Of a stretch of DNA of 5,192 nt, positions 1 through 5,120 are shown one piece after another. The DNA is from Pyrobaculum sp. (GTDB taxonomy: Archaea > Thermoproteota > Thermoprotei > Thermoproteales > Thermoproteaceae). The notes under the pieces were generated by a model that saw only the letters and a program-made list of their open reading frames with translations, did no database searches and was not told where the DNA came from. The stretch covers positions 1-5,192 of the forward strand of contig JAEMPK010000041.1 of NCBI GenBank assembly GCA_022759345.1. The letters run 5' to 3'. A program made the translations under genes and the position numbers. How positions within the stretch are numbered: position 1 is the first letter of the stretch; each line of letters begins with the position of its first letter.

Positions 1-8
1 GGGGGTAT

Positions 9-73
9 CTATTCGTCGGCTGCGGCGGGCCACTCCTCGCCGACGGCGTAGACTACTCCTGGCGTGCCGGAGG
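9..73 (-). other. Out-of-frame continuation of the NfeD OB-fold
   Basis: In the -1 frame relative to the protease gene, codons from 74-72 down to 14-12 read 21 residues including PGVVYAVGEEWPAA, which is the expected next strand pair of an NfeD OB-fold (glycine, alternating valines, then GE.W.A). It ends at TAG (9-11). The codons after that TAG read Ile-Pro-Pro up to the window edge, which resembles the IPxG turn that usually follows in this family, so coding may once have continued. Joined at the heptamer 74-80, the product would be 363 residues. Recognition is by motif only. Confidence 0.7.
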
Positions 74-1099
74 ATTTGGGGTTTTGGCGACGCCTACTGC
101 GCCTATTAGCTGGGTGGTGTAGTCCTGGGGGCGGCGTCGTAGGGCTTGTCTGACTTTGTATCCGAGGTAGGCGAGGGCCACTGCGGCTGTGGCCAGTATC
201 CCGGCAACGGCGTATGCGGCGGCTTGCGTCTGGTGGTAGGGCTGGTCTGCGGCAGCCATGTAGAGCGCTACGGCTAGTAGCTCGGCGCCGGTAAGGGCGA
301 AGGCGCCGTGGCCTGTGTGCATCTCTGCGGCGATGAGGGCGGCTCCTCCGAGGGCGAGGGCGGCCCAGAGCCACTCGGCGCCTAGCTGGCCGAGGAGGTA
401 GAGGGCGAGGGCTATCAATACGCCGCCGAGGACGCCGGCGCCTTGGAACCCGGCGGTGAGGACTTCATAGGCTATGAGGACGGCGCCTAGGGCCATGAGG
501 GCGATGGGTATGGTGGGGTCGGAGAGGGCGTTTATGAGCTGGGCGAGGGGGTCGCGCCGGTGCTCGGCTAGGAAGGTCCACTGGGGCGGGGGCTCGGCGA
601 TTCCGAGCTCTACGGCTTCTCTGCCGGTGAGCACTCTGTTTTGCGTGACGAAGGACACGGCGACGTCGACCCGGCTGTCGTTCCACTTGGCCTGGGCCAG
701 GCTCCTCATGCGGGCGGCGGCGTAGTTGACGACTTTGGGGTCTGGGGGCCGGGGCTCGGCGGCGCCTATCTGGGCGGTGGGGGCCATGTATATCTTGCGG
801 GCGGCCATGGCTATGAAGGCCCCTGCCGAGACCGCCTTGGCGCCGGGGGGCACGTAGGCGTAGACCGGAGTTTCGGCGTTGATGAGCATCTCCACTATTT
901 TGTCCATGGGGGCGAGGTAGCCGCCGTATGTGTTCAACACCACCACGAGGGGGGCGCCTCTGGCCTCTGCGTCTGCGAGGGCCTTCTGGACCAGCGAGAC
1001 GGCGGTGCCGTCTATGGCGCCGTCTAGGTACACCGCCACGGCCGCCTCCGCATAGGCCAGCGCCGCGACGGCCAGCAGGGCCAGGGCGAGGGGCTTCAC
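53..1099 (-). CDS. nfeD: NfeD/ClpP-class membrane-bound serine protease, OB-fold truncated by an apparent frameshift
   Basis: Member of the membrane-anchored NfeD proteases, which cleave hydrophobic membrane-protein segments outside the cytoplasmic face. Seen: a hydrophobic signal or anchor segment at residues 1-20; a ClpP/crotonase-fold protease domain at about 21-180 with LNTYGG (55-60), VSAGAF containing the expected nucleophile Ser91, MAPTAQIGA, and DPKVVNY with Lys122, which matches the Ser97/Lys138 dyad of Pyrococcus horikoshii 1510-N as I recall it; then about five membrane segments between 196 and 313. The cytoplasmic OB-fold begins at about 330 (LIGAVGVAKT) but the frame stops at residue 348, well short of a whole domain. 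The rest of the motif lies in the -1 frame at 9-73. The start is GTG at 1097-1099 with a GAGGAG ribosome site 6 nt upstream, 20 nt after the preceding gene, so the two are probably one operon. No stomatin/slipin partner gene is visible. Family certain; integrity of the gene uncertain. Confidence 0.88.
   Translation of the reverse strand: MKPLALALLAVAALAYAEAAVAVYLDGAIDGTAVSLVQKALADAEARGAPLVVVLNTYGGYLAPMDKIVEMLINAETPVYAYVPPGAKAVSAGAFIAMAARKIYMAPTAQIGAAEPRPPDPKVVNYAAARMRSLAQAKWNDSRVDVAVSFVTQNRVLTGREAVELGIAEPPPQWTFLAEHRRDPLAQLINALSDPTIPIALMALGAVLIAYEVLTAGFQGAGVLGGVLIALALYLLGQLGAEWLWAALALGGAALIAAEMHTGHGAFALTGAELLAVALYMAAADQPYHQTQAAAYAVAGILATAAVALAYLGYKVRQALRRRPQDYTTQLIGAVGVAKTPNPPARQE
74..80 (-). 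promoter_or_regulatory. Candidate -1 slippery heptamer C CCA AAT in the NfeD gene
   Basis: Read on the minus strand, the zero-frame codons are CCA (79-77) and AAT (76-74), preceded by C at 80, giving CCCAAAT. This is the exact X XXY YYZ form on which both tRNAs can re-pair after a -1 slip, and it lies where the two OB-fold frames must be joined. It sits within AAAACCCCAAAT, a run that is also prone to indel mutation and sequencing error. A small possible hairpin (CTCC/GGAG, with an inner GG/CC and one bulged base) starts 1 nt downstream, closer than the usual 5-9 nt. Confidence 0.35.
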
Positions 1100-1105
1100 G
1101 TACGT

Positions 1106-1111
1106 CTCCTC
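1106..1111 (-). promoter_or_regulatory. Shine-Dalgarno site of the NfeD-family gene
   Basis: GAGGAG on the minus strand lies 6 nt before the GTG at 1099 and supports that start. It is the only clear ribosome-binding site I see in the window; the other starts look leaderless, as expected if this gene is the internal cistron of an operon. A TATA-like ATATAAG overlaps the stop codon of the preceding gene (about 1119-1125), so a secondary internal promoter is possible. Confidence 0.6.
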
Positions 1112-1119
1112 TCCCCAGC

Positions 1120-1644
1120 TTATATGTGTTGGCGCTGTGGGGCCGGCTCCGCCTCAAGTCTCAGGTCTGTGGTGTATTTCCAGATTTGGACGCCGCCGAC
1201 CCTGCCCATCAGATATACGGCGTCTCGCCCGAAGAGGGCTCTGTCGGCGGTTGCGTTTATGGCTGCCCTTGGGGCGAGCTTGTCGCGTACCTCCACGGCG
1301 AGGACGTAGCCGGCGCCGTACCAGCCTGCGGCGGGCACCACGGCGAGCCTCAGCTCGGGGCTGTAGGCGAAGGCGTGGTGGTCGTAGAACACCGGCGAGT
1401 AGAGACCGGTTGCTGTGATGTTGGAGATTTCTCTAGGCTGAGCGGGCTTGGAGATGCCGCCTGCGGCCAGCTGTATGGCGAGGCTCCCGCGGCCGACGTT
1501 ATACCGGAGCTCCGCCTCCTCGCCGGGCAGGAGGACGTATCTCTTGTCGGTGTAGACCTCGGCCTCCGCGGCGACCGAGGCGGCGTGGGCCAGGGCGGCC
1601 GCAAGGGCGAGGAGGAGCAAAGTCACCACTCCGACACGGAGCAT
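1120..1644 (-). CDS. Small secreted or membrane-tethered protein of unknown function
   Basis: 174 residues, not recognised. Seen: a strong N-terminal signal peptide (residues 2-19 almost entirely hydrophobic, plausible cleavage after the AHA at 19-21), then a soluble, apparently beta-rich region with alternating hydrophobic residues (LAIQLAAGG, LRLAVVP, YVLAVEVR) and no further membrane segment. Two N-glycosylation sequons (NIT at 75, NAT at 130) would suit an extracellular archaeal protein. No cysteines and no catalytic motif are visible. The start is the ATG at 1642-1644; an in-frame stop eight codons upstream and no other start codon between them fix it. It lacks a Shine-Dalgarno site and lies 20 nt upstream of the NfeD-family gene, so it may act with that protease at the cell surface as substrate, inhibitor or adaptor. 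That role is only inferred from position. Confidence 0.75.
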   Translation of the reverse strand: MLRVGVVTLLLLALAAALAHAASVAAEAEVYTDKRYVLLPGEEAELRYNVGRGSLAIQLAAGGISKPAQPREISNITATGLYSPVFYDHHAFAYSPELRLAVVPAAGWYGAGYVLAVEVRDKLAPRAAINATADRALFGRDAVYLMGRVGGVQIWKYTTDLRLEAEPAPQRQHI

Positions 1645-1718
1645 ATTTACATTCGCGAAAGGCCGCTAGGGCGTTGCCAGAAGAGGTTCAAGTTCAACAT
1701 TTCCACAAAACTCAATCT

Positions 1719-1737
1719 CTTTAAGCTTTTTAAAAAG
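1719..1737. promoter_or_regulatory. Divergent promoter region with palindromic TATA element
   Basis: An AT-rich island in the 108-nt divergent intergenic space contains CTTTAAG (1719-1725) directly followed by the perfect palindrome CTTTTTAAAAAG (1726-1737). For the plus-strand gene the box centre lies about 21-25 nt before the GTG at 1753, which suits a leaderless transcript. For the minus-strand operon the same block reads CTTTTTAAAAAGCTTAAAG and lies 75-90 nt upstream of the ATG at 1644, implying a leader of roughly 50 nt. No other AT-rich box is nearer to 1644. Promoter identity is inferred from composition and spacing. Confidence 0.6.
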
Positions 1738-1752
1738 GGTGAACGTTATACC

Positions 1753-2547
1753 GTGGATGTCGAGGTTTTGAAGCGGGCTCTGCGTGAGCTTGTGGAGAGG
1801 GAGCCGTCTTTTCTCAGAGATCTCTTTCTAGAGGCGCTGAGGTCTGACGGCCGTATTGCCGAGGCGTTGCTGGACCTCTTCACGAAGCACCCGGAGGCCA
1901 GGCTGAGGCTTGCGCAGGCGGTGGCCGAAACCATCGCCATACCACTCAACGTGGCGACGAAGGAAGACCTCAAGCAGTTAGCCACCAAGCAAGACCTAGA
2001 TCAACTGAAGAAGTGGGCTGAGGAGAGATTCGTCACTAAAGAAGACTTGAAGCAGTACGCCACTAAGGAGGACATAAAACGGCTGGAGGATAAGATGGCG
2101 ACTAAGGAGGATTTAAAGCGCATCGAGAACAGAATGGCCACTAAGGAGCAGATCGAGTCTATAACCGTCAGTGTGGAGGAGTCGGGGAGAGATTGGGTTC
2201 AGTACCTCCTGGAGCAGAGGGGCTACAAATGCACGGCGGAGAGGTTGCGTGTCGATTCGGAGTACGAGTTCGATATCTACTGCAACGCAGGCGCGCTCAC
2301 CGCAGTCGGCGAGGCCAAGGTACGCGCTGGCGGCCGCGACGTGGAGAAGGCCTTCGAGAGGGCGCAGGAGCTGTCGCGCAGATGGCCGGAGAAGATCTCC
2401 GGCAGACTCGTCACAGTCCTCTACACGCTGTTGGCAGAGCCTTCGGCAGTGCAAAAGGCAAGGGAGCTCAAGGTTTGGCTCATTGAGAGCAGGAGGGAGG
2501 TCGTGGCACTGGAGGAGGTTCTCGGGAGAGGTCGCGGGGGTGCGTAA
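1753..2547 (+). CDS. Coiled-coil protein with C-terminal PD-(D/E)XK nuclease-like domain (DUF3782/DUF1626-like)
   Basis: 264 residues. Residues 1-66 form a charged helical region; 68-137 carry six units of the form (A/V)TK(E/Q)(D/Q)(L/I), consistent with a coiled coil; about 140-255 looks like a restriction-endonuclease fold: a helix with Glu154 (WVQYLLEQRGYKC), Asp174 in YEFDIY, then Glu187-x-Lys189 in VGEAKV, which together match the D...ExK active-site pattern. Proteins with this layout are common in Crenarchaeota and annotated as DUF3782 or DUF1626; their cellular role is not established to my knowledge. The GTG at 1753 is chosen because a TATA box lies just upstream and no ATG, GTG or TTG occurs between box and start; the frame stays open upstream to 928 only by running antisense to the minus-strand genes. 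No Shine-Dalgarno site is seen. It appears monocistronic, with hairpins after the stop. Nuclease activity is inferred, substrate unknown. Confidence 0.85.
   Translation: MDVEVLKRALRELVEREPSFLRDLFLEALRSDGRIAEALLDLFTKHPEARLRLAQAVAETIAIPLNVATKEDLKQLATKQDLDQLKKWAEERFVTKEDLKQYATKEDIKRLEDKMATKEDLKRIENRMATKEQIESITVSVEESGRDWVQYLLEQRGYKCTAERLRVDSEYEFDIYCNAGALTAVGEAKVRAGGRDVEKAFERAQELSRRWPEKISGRLVTVLYTLLAEPSAVQKARELKVWLIESRREVVALEEVLGRGRGGA
1954..2163 (+). repeat. Six-unit TK(E/Q)D protein repeat region
   Basis: Units start at residues 68, 77, 94, 103, 116 and 129 of the nuclease-like protein, spaced 9, 17, 9, 13 and 13 residues apart. At DNA level the units differ at many synonymous positions (ACG/ACC/ACT for Thr, AAG/AAA for Lys, CTC/CTA/TTG/TTA for Leu), so this is an old repeat kept by selection on the peptide rather than a recent DNA duplication. 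Spacings that are not multiples of seven argue against a simple continuous heptad. Confidence 0.75.
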
Positions 2548-2567
2548 AGCTGGCGTGGATCGTCGGC

Positions 2568-2609
2568 ATGCGGATGAGCCTCTTGGAAAATGTTGCTTTT
2601 CATCTGCGT
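2568..2609 (+). terminator. Hairpin 20 nt after the nuclease-like gene
   Basis: ATGCGGATGA (2568-2577) can pair with TCATCTGCGT (2600-2609): ten pairs including two G-U, enclosing a 22-nt loop with an internal AAAA/TTTT tract. The two G-U pairs mean it is more stable in the plus-strand RNA, the sense of the gene ending at 2547. It may be a 3'-UTR structure or part of a termination signal; crenarchaeal termination mostly depends on T-rich stretches, which are weak here. Confidence 0.4.
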
Positions 2610-2626
2610 CGCATCTTCTATTTGAG

Positions 2627-2654
2627 ACGTATCCGTCGACACGTCGAGATACGT
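2627..2654 (+). terminator. Bulged stem-loop followed by a T-rich tract
   Basis: ACGTATC (2627-2633) pairs perfectly with GATACGT (2648-2654), and the inner TCGA (2636-2639) pairs with TCGA (2644-2647), giving 11 pairs with a 2-nt CG bulge and a CACG tetraloop. The T-rich stretch TTTCAATTT follows (2654-2662). It may terminate transcription of the gene ending at 2547 or form a stable 3' end. It could also be a protein-binding palindrome; sequence alone does not decide. Confidence 0.45.
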
Positions 2655-2791
2655 TTCAATTTACGCTGGTCAGCCGCCGTCTTTAGGAGGGACGCTTGGC
2701 TAGTCGCTGAGTGGTTTTGCGCGTGATTGCCCGCCGTGGGTCTTGAAGCTGAGGTGGGTCAAGTCGCTGGGGGAGGCGTAGTGCGACTTCG
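2655..2791. other. Non-coding stretch without recognised content
   Basis: No frame with a convincing start and archaeal-type codon use is visible on either strand. A short plus-strand piece at 2746-2778 reads KLRWVKSLGEA before a stop and might be an earlier scrap of the ATPase remnant that follows, but it is too short to assign. I see no promoter, RNA gene or repeat here. Confidence 0.4.
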
Positions 2792-3009
2792 CAGTTGCTG
2801 AGGGAGGCGGTTCACGTGGGCGAGTCCCGCCGCGGCGCCAGGCGGTCTGGCGTGAAGAGGCTTCTGAAGGCGGAGGAGGGGATCAATAAGCGGCTCCGAG
2901 GTGGCTAAGCTCCTCCGGAACCTGGCGGACTACGGCTTCTTGAAGAGGTGGAGACGCCATGCCTGACCCCGTTCTCAGGAGGGCTCTGCGGGACATACAG
3001 TGTTTAATA
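2792..3009 (+). pseudogene. Frameshifted C-terminal remnant of an archaeal AAA-type ATPase
   Basis: Three consecutive frames give pieces that resemble the C-terminal winged-helix end of archaeal NTPases (Pfam ATPase_2/DUF234 type). From 2792: QLLREAV and, later in the same frame, KRLLKAEEGINK. From 2883, in the next frame: a stretch including SEVAKLLRNLADYGFLKRW, ended by TGA at 2964. From 2962, in the third frame: PDPVLRRALRDIQ, ended by TAG at 3010. The order matches the family pattern (LLREE, a helix, SEVAKYLRNLVDxGFV, then DPVLRRALR). The ATP-binding part (Walker motifs) is not found upstream in this window. I infer a decayed 3' end of a lost gene. Family resemblance is from memory of motifs, so moderate confidence only. 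Confidence 0.5.
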
Positions 3010-3011
3010 TA
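3003..3011 (+). promoter_or_regulatory. TATA-like box before the cyclo-ligase paralogue gene
   Basis: TTTAATATA is the only AT-rich island in the 400 nt before the GTG at 3027. Its centre is about 20 nt upstream of that codon and there is no Shine-Dalgarno site between them, which suggests a leaderless or nearly leaderless transcript. The spacing is slightly shorter than the usual 24-28 nt. The box covers the last codons of the ATPase remnant. Confidence 0.6.
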
Positions 3012-3026
3012 GCCAGTTGTTGATCC

Positions 3027-3764
3027 GTGGTTAAGGAGGTTAAGCAGGCCATAAGGGAGCGCATTTGGCGCGTCTTGGAGGAGAGGGACTTAGCCGCCTT
3101 CCCGAGGCCTGTCTACGGCAGGATACCCAACTTCAAGGGGGCTGAGGAGGCGTGTCGGAACCTTGCGTCCACGGAGGAGTTTAGGAGGGCCCGCCTCGTG
3201 AAGATAAACCCAGACGCGCCTCAGAGGCCGTGCCGGGAGCTGGCGCTGTCGCTGGGCAAGGCGGTGGTGATGCCGACGCCTAGGATTAGGGAGGGCTTCC
3301 TCCTGCTGGACCCAAGCCTCATCCCCCGCGGCGCCTACCGCGAGGCGTCCACAATCTCAGGCGCCTTCAAGTGGGGGCGGCCGGTGAAGCCTTGGGACCT
3401 CCCCCCGGTTGACATGGTGATCGTGGGGTCCGTGGCCGTGAACCCCAAGACCGGGAGGAGGCTGGGGAAGTCCCACGGCTACGCCGAGATCGAGTGGGGC
3501 ATCCTCTCCGGCCTGGGCAAGGTGGGGGAGGAGACTCCCGTCGCCACCACGGTGCACGACGTCCAGCTGGTGGAGGACGACATACCCAGGGAGCCCTTCG
3601 ACTTGCCCGTGGACATAATAGCGACGCCCACGAGGCTGATAAGAGTTGCGAGGAGGGACCCCAAGCCCAGGGGCATCTTCTGGGAGTACGTCACCGACGA
3701 GATGCTGAGGGAGATCCCCCTACTCTCCGAAGTCAAAACGTTTTTATCTATGTCGAAAAAATAG
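3027..3764 (+). CDS. 5-formyltetrahydrofolate cyclo-ligase paralogue (COG0212, MTHFSD-like clade)
   Basis: 245 residues, full length for archaeal members. True cyclo-ligases convert 5-formyl-THF to 5,10-methenyl-THF with ATP and carry a GxGxGYYDR-type phosphate-binding loop. Here the corresponding stretch is GRRLGKSHGYAEIEWG (143-158), followed by TTVHDVQ (174-180) and DIIATPTRLI (196-205). This matches the divergent COG0212 paralogues such as MTHFSD (GxRIGKGEGYADLEYA, TVHD.Q) rather than the classical enzyme. The N-terminal IRERIWRVLEE and FPRPVYGRIPNFKGAEEA are also typical of the paralogue clade. The GTG at 3027 is chosen because it begins this conserved helix and follows a TATA box. The gene is 3 nt upstream of thiDN, and a comparative-genomics proposal links this paralogue to thiamin metabolism. 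The biochemical reaction is unknown; annotation as a bona fide cyclo-ligase would overreach. Confidence 0.85.
   Translation: MVKEVKQAIRERIWRVLEERDLAAFPRPVYGRIPNFKGAEEACRNLASTEEFRRARLVKINPDAPQRPCRELALSLGKAVVMPTPRIREGFLLLDPSLIPRGAYREASTISGAFKWGRPVKPWDLPPVDMVIVGSVAVNPKTGRRLGKSHGYAEIEWGILSGLGKVGEETPVATTVHDVQLVEDDIPREPFDLPVDIIATPTRLIRVARRDPKPRGIFWEYVTDEMLREIPLLSEVKTFLSMSKK
3736..3748 (+). promoter_or_regulatory. Candidate internal promoter for thiDN
   Basis: AAAACG followed by TTTTTATC (3741-3748) lies inside the last codons of the upstream gene, with its centre about 24 nt before the thiDN ATG. There is no Shine-Dalgarno site before that ATG (AAAAAATAGTTT precedes it). The spacing fits an archaeal BRE/TATA pair driving a leaderless thiDN transcript, in addition to possible read-through from 3027. 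Inferred from sequence alone. Confidence 0.5.
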
Positions 3765-3767
3765 TTT

Positions 3768-5120
3768 ATGTCTTGGAGGGTCGCGATTACAATCGCGGGG
3801 CTGGACTCTGGGGGCGGCGCCGGCATCCACGCCGACGTGAAGACCTTCGCGGCGCTGGGGGTCCACGGCGCCACGGCGCTTACCTGCGTCACGGCGCAGA
3901 ACACCTACGAGGTGAGGGAGGTGCAGTGTCTCCAGCCTTCGCTTGTGAGGTCGCAGATAATGGCGGTGTGGGACGACATGGGTATAGACGCGGGGAAGAC
4001 AGGGATGTTGGGCACCAAGGAGATCATCGAGGAGGTGGCGTCTACGGTGTCGAAGCTGGGGTTCCCCCTGGTGGTGGACCCCGTGATGATAGCCAAGTCG
4101 GGAGCCCCCCTCATCTCGGAGGACGCGGTTGAGGTTTTGAAGAGGAGGCTCATCCCCCTCGCCAAGGTGGTGACGCCCAACCGCCACGAGGCCGAGAAGC
4201 TGACCGGCATGAAGATCTCGGGGCTGGAGGACGCCAGGAGGGCGGCCGCCGCCATACACAAAGAGCTGGGGGCGGAGGTGGTCGTCGTCAAGGGCGGCCA
4301 CCTGGAGACGCAGGAGGCTGTGGACGTGGTGTACGTCGGCGGCGTCTTCCACGAGGTCTCCACGCCCCGCCTAGACTCGAGGGCGACCCACGGCACCGGG
4401 TGCTCGTACTCTGCGGCCATTGCGGCGGGGCTGGCCAAGGGGCTGGAGCCGCTTGAGGCCATCAAGACGGCCAAGCGGCTGATATACATGGCGATTAAAT
4501 ACGGCGTGGCCAGGGGCAGGGGCCACTGGGCCGTCAACCCCATGGCCTGGCTGGAGATTCCGGCGGAGAGGTGGCGCGCGGTGGAGGAGATGAACGAGGC
4601 GTTGAGGCTGATCGAGGAGAACGCGGAGAAGCTCGCCAGGGCCATACCGGAGGTGCAGAGCAACCTCGGCTACGTCATCGACCTCCGCTACGCCAGAGAC
4701 CGCGGCGACGTCGTTGCCGTGCCGGGGCGCATAGTGAACTACATGGGCAGGGCCAAGCCCTCCGGCCCGCCTGCCTTCGGCGCCAGCGACCACGTGGCGA
4801 GGAAGATACTCGCGGCGGCGGCGCGGGACCCCAACGTGAGGTCTGCCATGAACATCCGGCTGGACCCCGCCGTGGTGGAGCGGGCGAAGGCGCTGGGCAT
4901 GTCTGTGGCGTACGTAGACAGGCGGAAGGAGCCGGAGGAGGTGAAGAAACGCGAAGGCGCCACCATGCAGTGGATAATCGAAGAGGCGTATAGACAGACC
5001 GGGGGGAAGACGCCCGACTTAATCGTGGACTTGGGCGACTGGGGCAAGGAGCCGATGATTACCGTGCTTGGGAGGAGCCCTAGGGAGGTGGTGGAGAAGG
5101 TCCTGAAGCTACTGAGCTAG
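3768..5120 (+). CDS. thiDN: Bifunctional HMP-P kinase / thiamin phosphate synthase (ThiD-ThiN fusion)
   Basis: 450 residues, cytoplasmic. Residues 1-265 are a ribokinase-fold ThiD: ITIAGLDSGGGAGIHADVKTF (8-27) binds the pyrimidine, VVDPVM (102-107), TPNRHEAEKLTG (136-147), VVVKGGH (172-178), and the anion hole HGTGCSYSAA (208-217) with Cys212 as the expected catalytic base. It phosphorylates HMP-P to HMP-PP. Residues about 268-450 are ThiN, the archaeal thiamin phosphate synthase that replaces ThiE, joining HMP-PP to thiazole phosphate. Arg321 (VPGRIVNYMG) and His342 (GASDHVARKIL) correspond, one residue off, to Arg320 and His341 which I recall as essential in the Pyrobaculum calidifontis enzyme. 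The ATG at 3768 lies 3 nt after the preceding stop and has no Shine-Dalgarno site. No TPP riboswitch is seen. The identity is very secure. Confidence 0.97.
   Translation: MSWRVAITIAGLDSGGGAGIHADVKTFAALGVHGATALTCVTAQNTYEVREVQCLQPSLVRSQIMAVWDDMGIDAGKTGMLGTKEIIEEVASTVSKLGFPLVVDPVMIAKSGAPLISEDAVEVLKRRLIPLAKVVTPNRHEAEKLTGMKISGLEDARRAAAAIHKELGAEVVVVKGGHLETQEAVDVVYVGGVFHEVSTPRLDSRATHGTGCSYSAAIAAGLAKGLEPLEAIKTAKRLIYMAIKYGVARGRGHWAVNPMAWLEIPAERWRAVEEMNEALRLIEENAEKLARAIPEVQSNLGYVIDLRYARDRGDVVAVPGRIVNYMGRAKPSGPPAFGASDHVARKILAAAARDPNVRSAMNIRLDPAVVERAKALGMSVAYVDRRKEPEEVKKREGATMQWIIEEAYRQTGGKTPDLIVDLGDWGKEPMITVLGRSPREVVEKVLKLLS

Noticed and set aside
14..45. Perfect 7-bp inverted repeat (14-20 and 39-45) as a frameshift-stimulating stem
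   Set aside because: On the minus-strand RNA it begins 28 nt after the heptamer, much farther than the usual 5-9 nt, and it lies in GC-rich coding sequence where such repeats occur by chance.
928..1752. Upstream extension of the nuclease-like reading frame back to 928
   Set aside because: It runs antisense through the secreted-protein gene and the start of the NfeD-family gene, has no protein-like composition, and a TATA box lies just before the GTG at 1753.
2565..2612. Possible box C/D small RNA around CGGATGAG
   Set aside because: The C-box match is imperfect (RUGAUGA expected) and no CUGA D box lies at a suitable distance; a plain hairpin explains the stretch better.
2648..2662. ACGTTTCAATTT-like sequence resembling part of a crenarchaeal CRISPR repeat
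   Set aside because: Only one copy is present, with no spacer-repeat periodicity anywhere in the window.
2548..2686. Open plus-strand frame continuing past the nuclease-like gene to 2686
   Set aside because: Most of it is the shadow of the nuclease-like gene in another frame; the extra part has no conserved-looking sequence and no own start.
3001..3030. TPP riboswitch upstream of the thiamin-linked genes
   Set aside because: No thi-box signature is seen, and the spacing from TATA box to start codon leaves no room for a leader.
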